The notes under the pieces: model-generated
What the model saw: only the letters and a program-made list of their open reading frames with translations
The model's database searches: none
Told to the model about the DNA's origin: nothing
Shown: positions 62,464-64,000 of the stretch, piece after piece
How the letters are laid out: each line of letters begins with the position of its first letter
Numbering within the stretch: the stretch's first letter is position 1
From: Portibacter marinus
GTDB taxonomy: Bacteria; Bacteroidota; Bacteroidia; Chitinophagales; Saprospiraceae
DNA length: 64,000 nt
Assembly (NCBI RefSeq): GCF_021533195.1
Contig: NZ_JAJNKB010000006.1
Location: 220,854-284,853, forward strand
Reading direction: 5' to 3'
Program-made: the position numbers and the translations under genes

Positions 62464-64000
62464 ATGTATATCTCTTTGGTGTCTAGAGCCAGTGTCTGGT
62501 TGTGGATTGCAATGTGCCTATTGCTCACCTCCAGCGCTAAGAATTCCTATACCGGGAAGGGTACAATCAATGCACCAATTGCAACCCTGACTTGTCCGCT
62601 TCCAATCATAACAGAATGTGATATATCTGATGTTCCAGCTTATGCTAATCTAGCTGAGCTTCAAACTGCCGGTGGTACATTTTTTACGGATTGTATTGCT
62701 GGTCCAAATAATGCAACTTTTGCAAGTTCTGACGCAAGTAATTTAGGAAGTTGCCCGGAAATTGTAACGAGGACCTACTCCATTACTACCAATTGTTCAG
62801 AAACAGCTGTTTGTAATCAAATGATTACAATCACGGACATCACTGATCCTACTATTGTTACTTGTCCCCCTATGAGAGCTTTAGAAGGTTGCACTGCTAC
62901 AGATGTCATCAATCACCCCAGTATTAGTCTGCCATATTCTACAGTAATTACTGGAACGACTGAAGCTATATTTATTGCTGAAGGAGGTGTGGCCTCAGAT
63001 ATGTGTGGCATCGACTCTGTACATTATGTGGATGCAATTTCAGGAAATTGCCCGATTACGCTGACCAGAACTTTTACGGTATTTGATCCCTGTGGAAATT
63101 CAGCGGATTGTATTCAAACGATTGAGATCGATGACACCACTCCACCAACAGCAGATCCCATTTCAGCCATTGGCCCATTTTCATGTTATGCAGATATTCC
63201 AGCACCAGATGTAACAGTGGTAACAGGAGAAGTCGATAATTGTGGTGGAATAGTCACGGTAGCGTTTGTGAGCGACAGTGCAGATCCGGGTTGTAATGGT
63301 ACAGTGTCCAGAACGTATAGTTTGACAGACGTTTGTGGAAACACCGCAAATATCACACAAGATATCACCATTGACGACAACAAAGCTCCAACTGCAGATC
63401 CCATTTCTGCGATTGGCCCATTTTCATGTTATGCAGATATACCTGCACCGGATGTAACAGTGGTTACTGGCGAAATGGATGATTGCGGAGAAGTAGTAGC
63501 TGTTGCATTTGTGAGCGATAGTCCAGATCCGGGTTGTAGCGGTACAGTGACCAGAACGTATAGTTTGACTGATGTATGTGGAAACACAGTAAATATTACG
63601 CAAGACATCACCATTGACGACAACACAGCACCAACAGCAGATCCCATTTCTGCGATTGGTCCATTTTCGTGTTATGCAGATATTCCAGCACCAGATGTAA
63701 GCGTTGTGATTGGAGAAATGGATGATTGTGGTGGAGCAGTAACTGTGGCGTTTGTAAGCGATAGTGCAAATCCGGGTTGTAGCGGCACGGTGACCAGAAC
63801 CTATAGTTTGACTGATGTATGTGGAAACTCAGTAAATATTACCCAAAACATTACCATTGATGATAACACAGCACCAACAGCAGATCCCATTTCTGCGATT
63901 GGTCCATTTTCGTGTTATGCAGATATTCCAGCACCAGATGTAAGCGTTGTGATTGGAGAAATGGATGATTGTGGTGGAGCAGTAACTGTGGCGTTTGTAA
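62464..64000 (+). CDS. Secreted protein with tandem 81-residue Cys-containing repeats, 3' partial
   Basis: The frame is open from 62464 to the end of the window (512 residues seen). It has a signal peptide (about 1-25, ending SSAKN). A unique region (about 30-225) contains Cys-rich Ig/HYR-like domains of the pattern CP..TRT(Y/F)..TD.CGN. From residue 228 the protein is built from direct repeats of 81 residues, each with PTADPISAIGPFSCYADIP, DDCG, PGC(S/N)GTV(T/S)RTYSLTDVCGN and ITIDDN. The repeated cysteine spacing suggests two disulfides per unit. Such adhesin-like proteins of Bacteroidota usually end in a T9SS type B sorting domain, which here would lie beyond the window. A GTG one codon earlier is an alternative start. 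Confidence 0.88.
   Translation, partial: MYISLVSRASVWLWIAMCLLLTSSAKNSYTGKGTINAPIATLTCPLPIITECDISDVPAYANLAELQTAGGTFFTDCIAGPNNATFASSDASNLGSCPEIVTRTYSITTNCSETAVCNQMITITDITDPTIVTCPPMRALEGCTATDVINHPSISLPYSTVITGTTEAIFIAEGGVASDMCGIDSVHYVDAISGNCPITLTRTFTVFDPCGNSADCIQTIEIDDTTPPTADPISAIGPFSCYADIPAPDVTVVTGEVDNCGGIVTVAFVSDSADPGCNGTVSRTYSLTDVCGNTANITQDITIDDNKAPTADPISAIGPFSCYADIPAPDVTVVTGEMDDCGEVVAVAFVSDSPDPGCSGTVTRTYSLTDVCGNTVNITQDITIDDNTAPTADPISAIGPFSCYADIPAPDVSVVIGEMDDCGGAVTVAFVSDSANPGCSGTVTRTYSLTDVCGNSVNITQNITIDDNTAPTADPISAIGPFSCYADIPAPDVSVVIGEMDDCGGAVTVAFV
63145..64000 (+). repeat. 243-bp direct repeats, at least 3.5 copies
   Basis: Copies begin at 63145, 63388, 63631 and 63874, an exact 243-bp period, so each encodes 81 residues. 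Adjacent copies differ by scattered substitutions, and copies 3 and 4 are the most alike. The array continues past the end of the window. Confidence 0.97.

Noticed and set aside
63186..63647. Two similar 72-codon minus-strand frames
   Set aside because: They are antisense shadows of the 243-bp repeats, which is why they resemble each other.

Overview
The window is a chromosomal segment of a Bacteroidota bacterium. The main reasons are: AT-rich DNA with Bacteroidota-type TAnnTTTG promoter elements; a GldH gliding lipoprotein; at least two proteins with type IX secretion (T9SS) C-terminal sorting domains; DUF4290 next to murA; DUF6427; a FecI/FecR/STN-TonB receptor cascade; and an ATP synthase operon (atpBEFHAG) without atpD and atpC. 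The repeat-rich secreted protein at the right edge and the overall gene set would fit the Saprospiria or a neighbouring class, but I cannot place it below phylum. No tRNA, rRNA, CRISPR array, prophage or intact insertion sequence was seen.

Layout. 1-5.9 kb: glmS (5' end cut off), DUF4290, murA, a trans-polyprenyl synthase and a DUF6427 membrane protein. 6-10.3 kb: a reductant-export operon (a free DsbD-alpha domain plus a DsbD carrying two more), then an ECF sigma factor with a TPR membrane partner. 10.5-16.3 kb: an outer-membrane beta-barrel receptor, the grpE-dnaJ-gldH operon, a TlpA-like thioredoxin and dodecin. 16.3-24.6 kb: a double-SGNH hydrolase, a FecI - HExxH lipoprotein - FecR - STN/TonB receptor operon, a duplicated-domain lipoprotein and a T9SS substrate. 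24.7-34.8 kb: a MORN / DUF2490 / coiled-coil operon, a GAF-SpoIIE phosphatase, a TM2-TPR-SHOCT protein, a CBS protein, a POTRA-barrel protein, NAD kinase and a TPR membrane protein.

35-42.3 kb is a tight housekeeping block: secA, SPOR, rodA, tgt, lptF/G. 42.3-49 kb is accessory: a T9SS nuclease, an unrecognised proline/glutamine-rich protein, a flavin reductase, a beta-lactamase-fold serine hydrolase, an AraC-type membrane regulator and a frameshifted dienelactone hydrolase. 49.2-56 kb: Nfu, a 74-bp tandem-repeat array, an inositol monophosphatase, the 5-oxoprolinase operon pxpABC, an MFS transporter and small secreted proteins. 56.6-62.1 kb: the ATP synthase operon. 62.4 kb to the end: a secreted protein with nearly identical 81-residue cysteine-containing repeats, cut off by the window.

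The genes centre on the cell envelope: precursor synthesis (glmS, murA, rodA, lptF/G), export and folding (secA, grpE/dnaJ, DsbD, POTRA-barrel), gliding and T9SS surface proteins (gldH, nuclease, sorting-domain protein), and signal-responsive outer-membrane uptake (two ECF sigma modules). Among the most useful regulatory observations are ten exact TAnnTTTG elements placed 15-34 nt before start codons, which correct several gene starts, and two sigma-54-like sites upstream of grpE-dnaJ and secA. No single locus clearly announces a new system. The best candidates for something undescribed are the FecI/FecR operon with an embedded metalloprotease-like lipoprotein, the three-domain DsbD-alpha relay, the MORN/DUF2490 operon, and two families of intergenic repeats.
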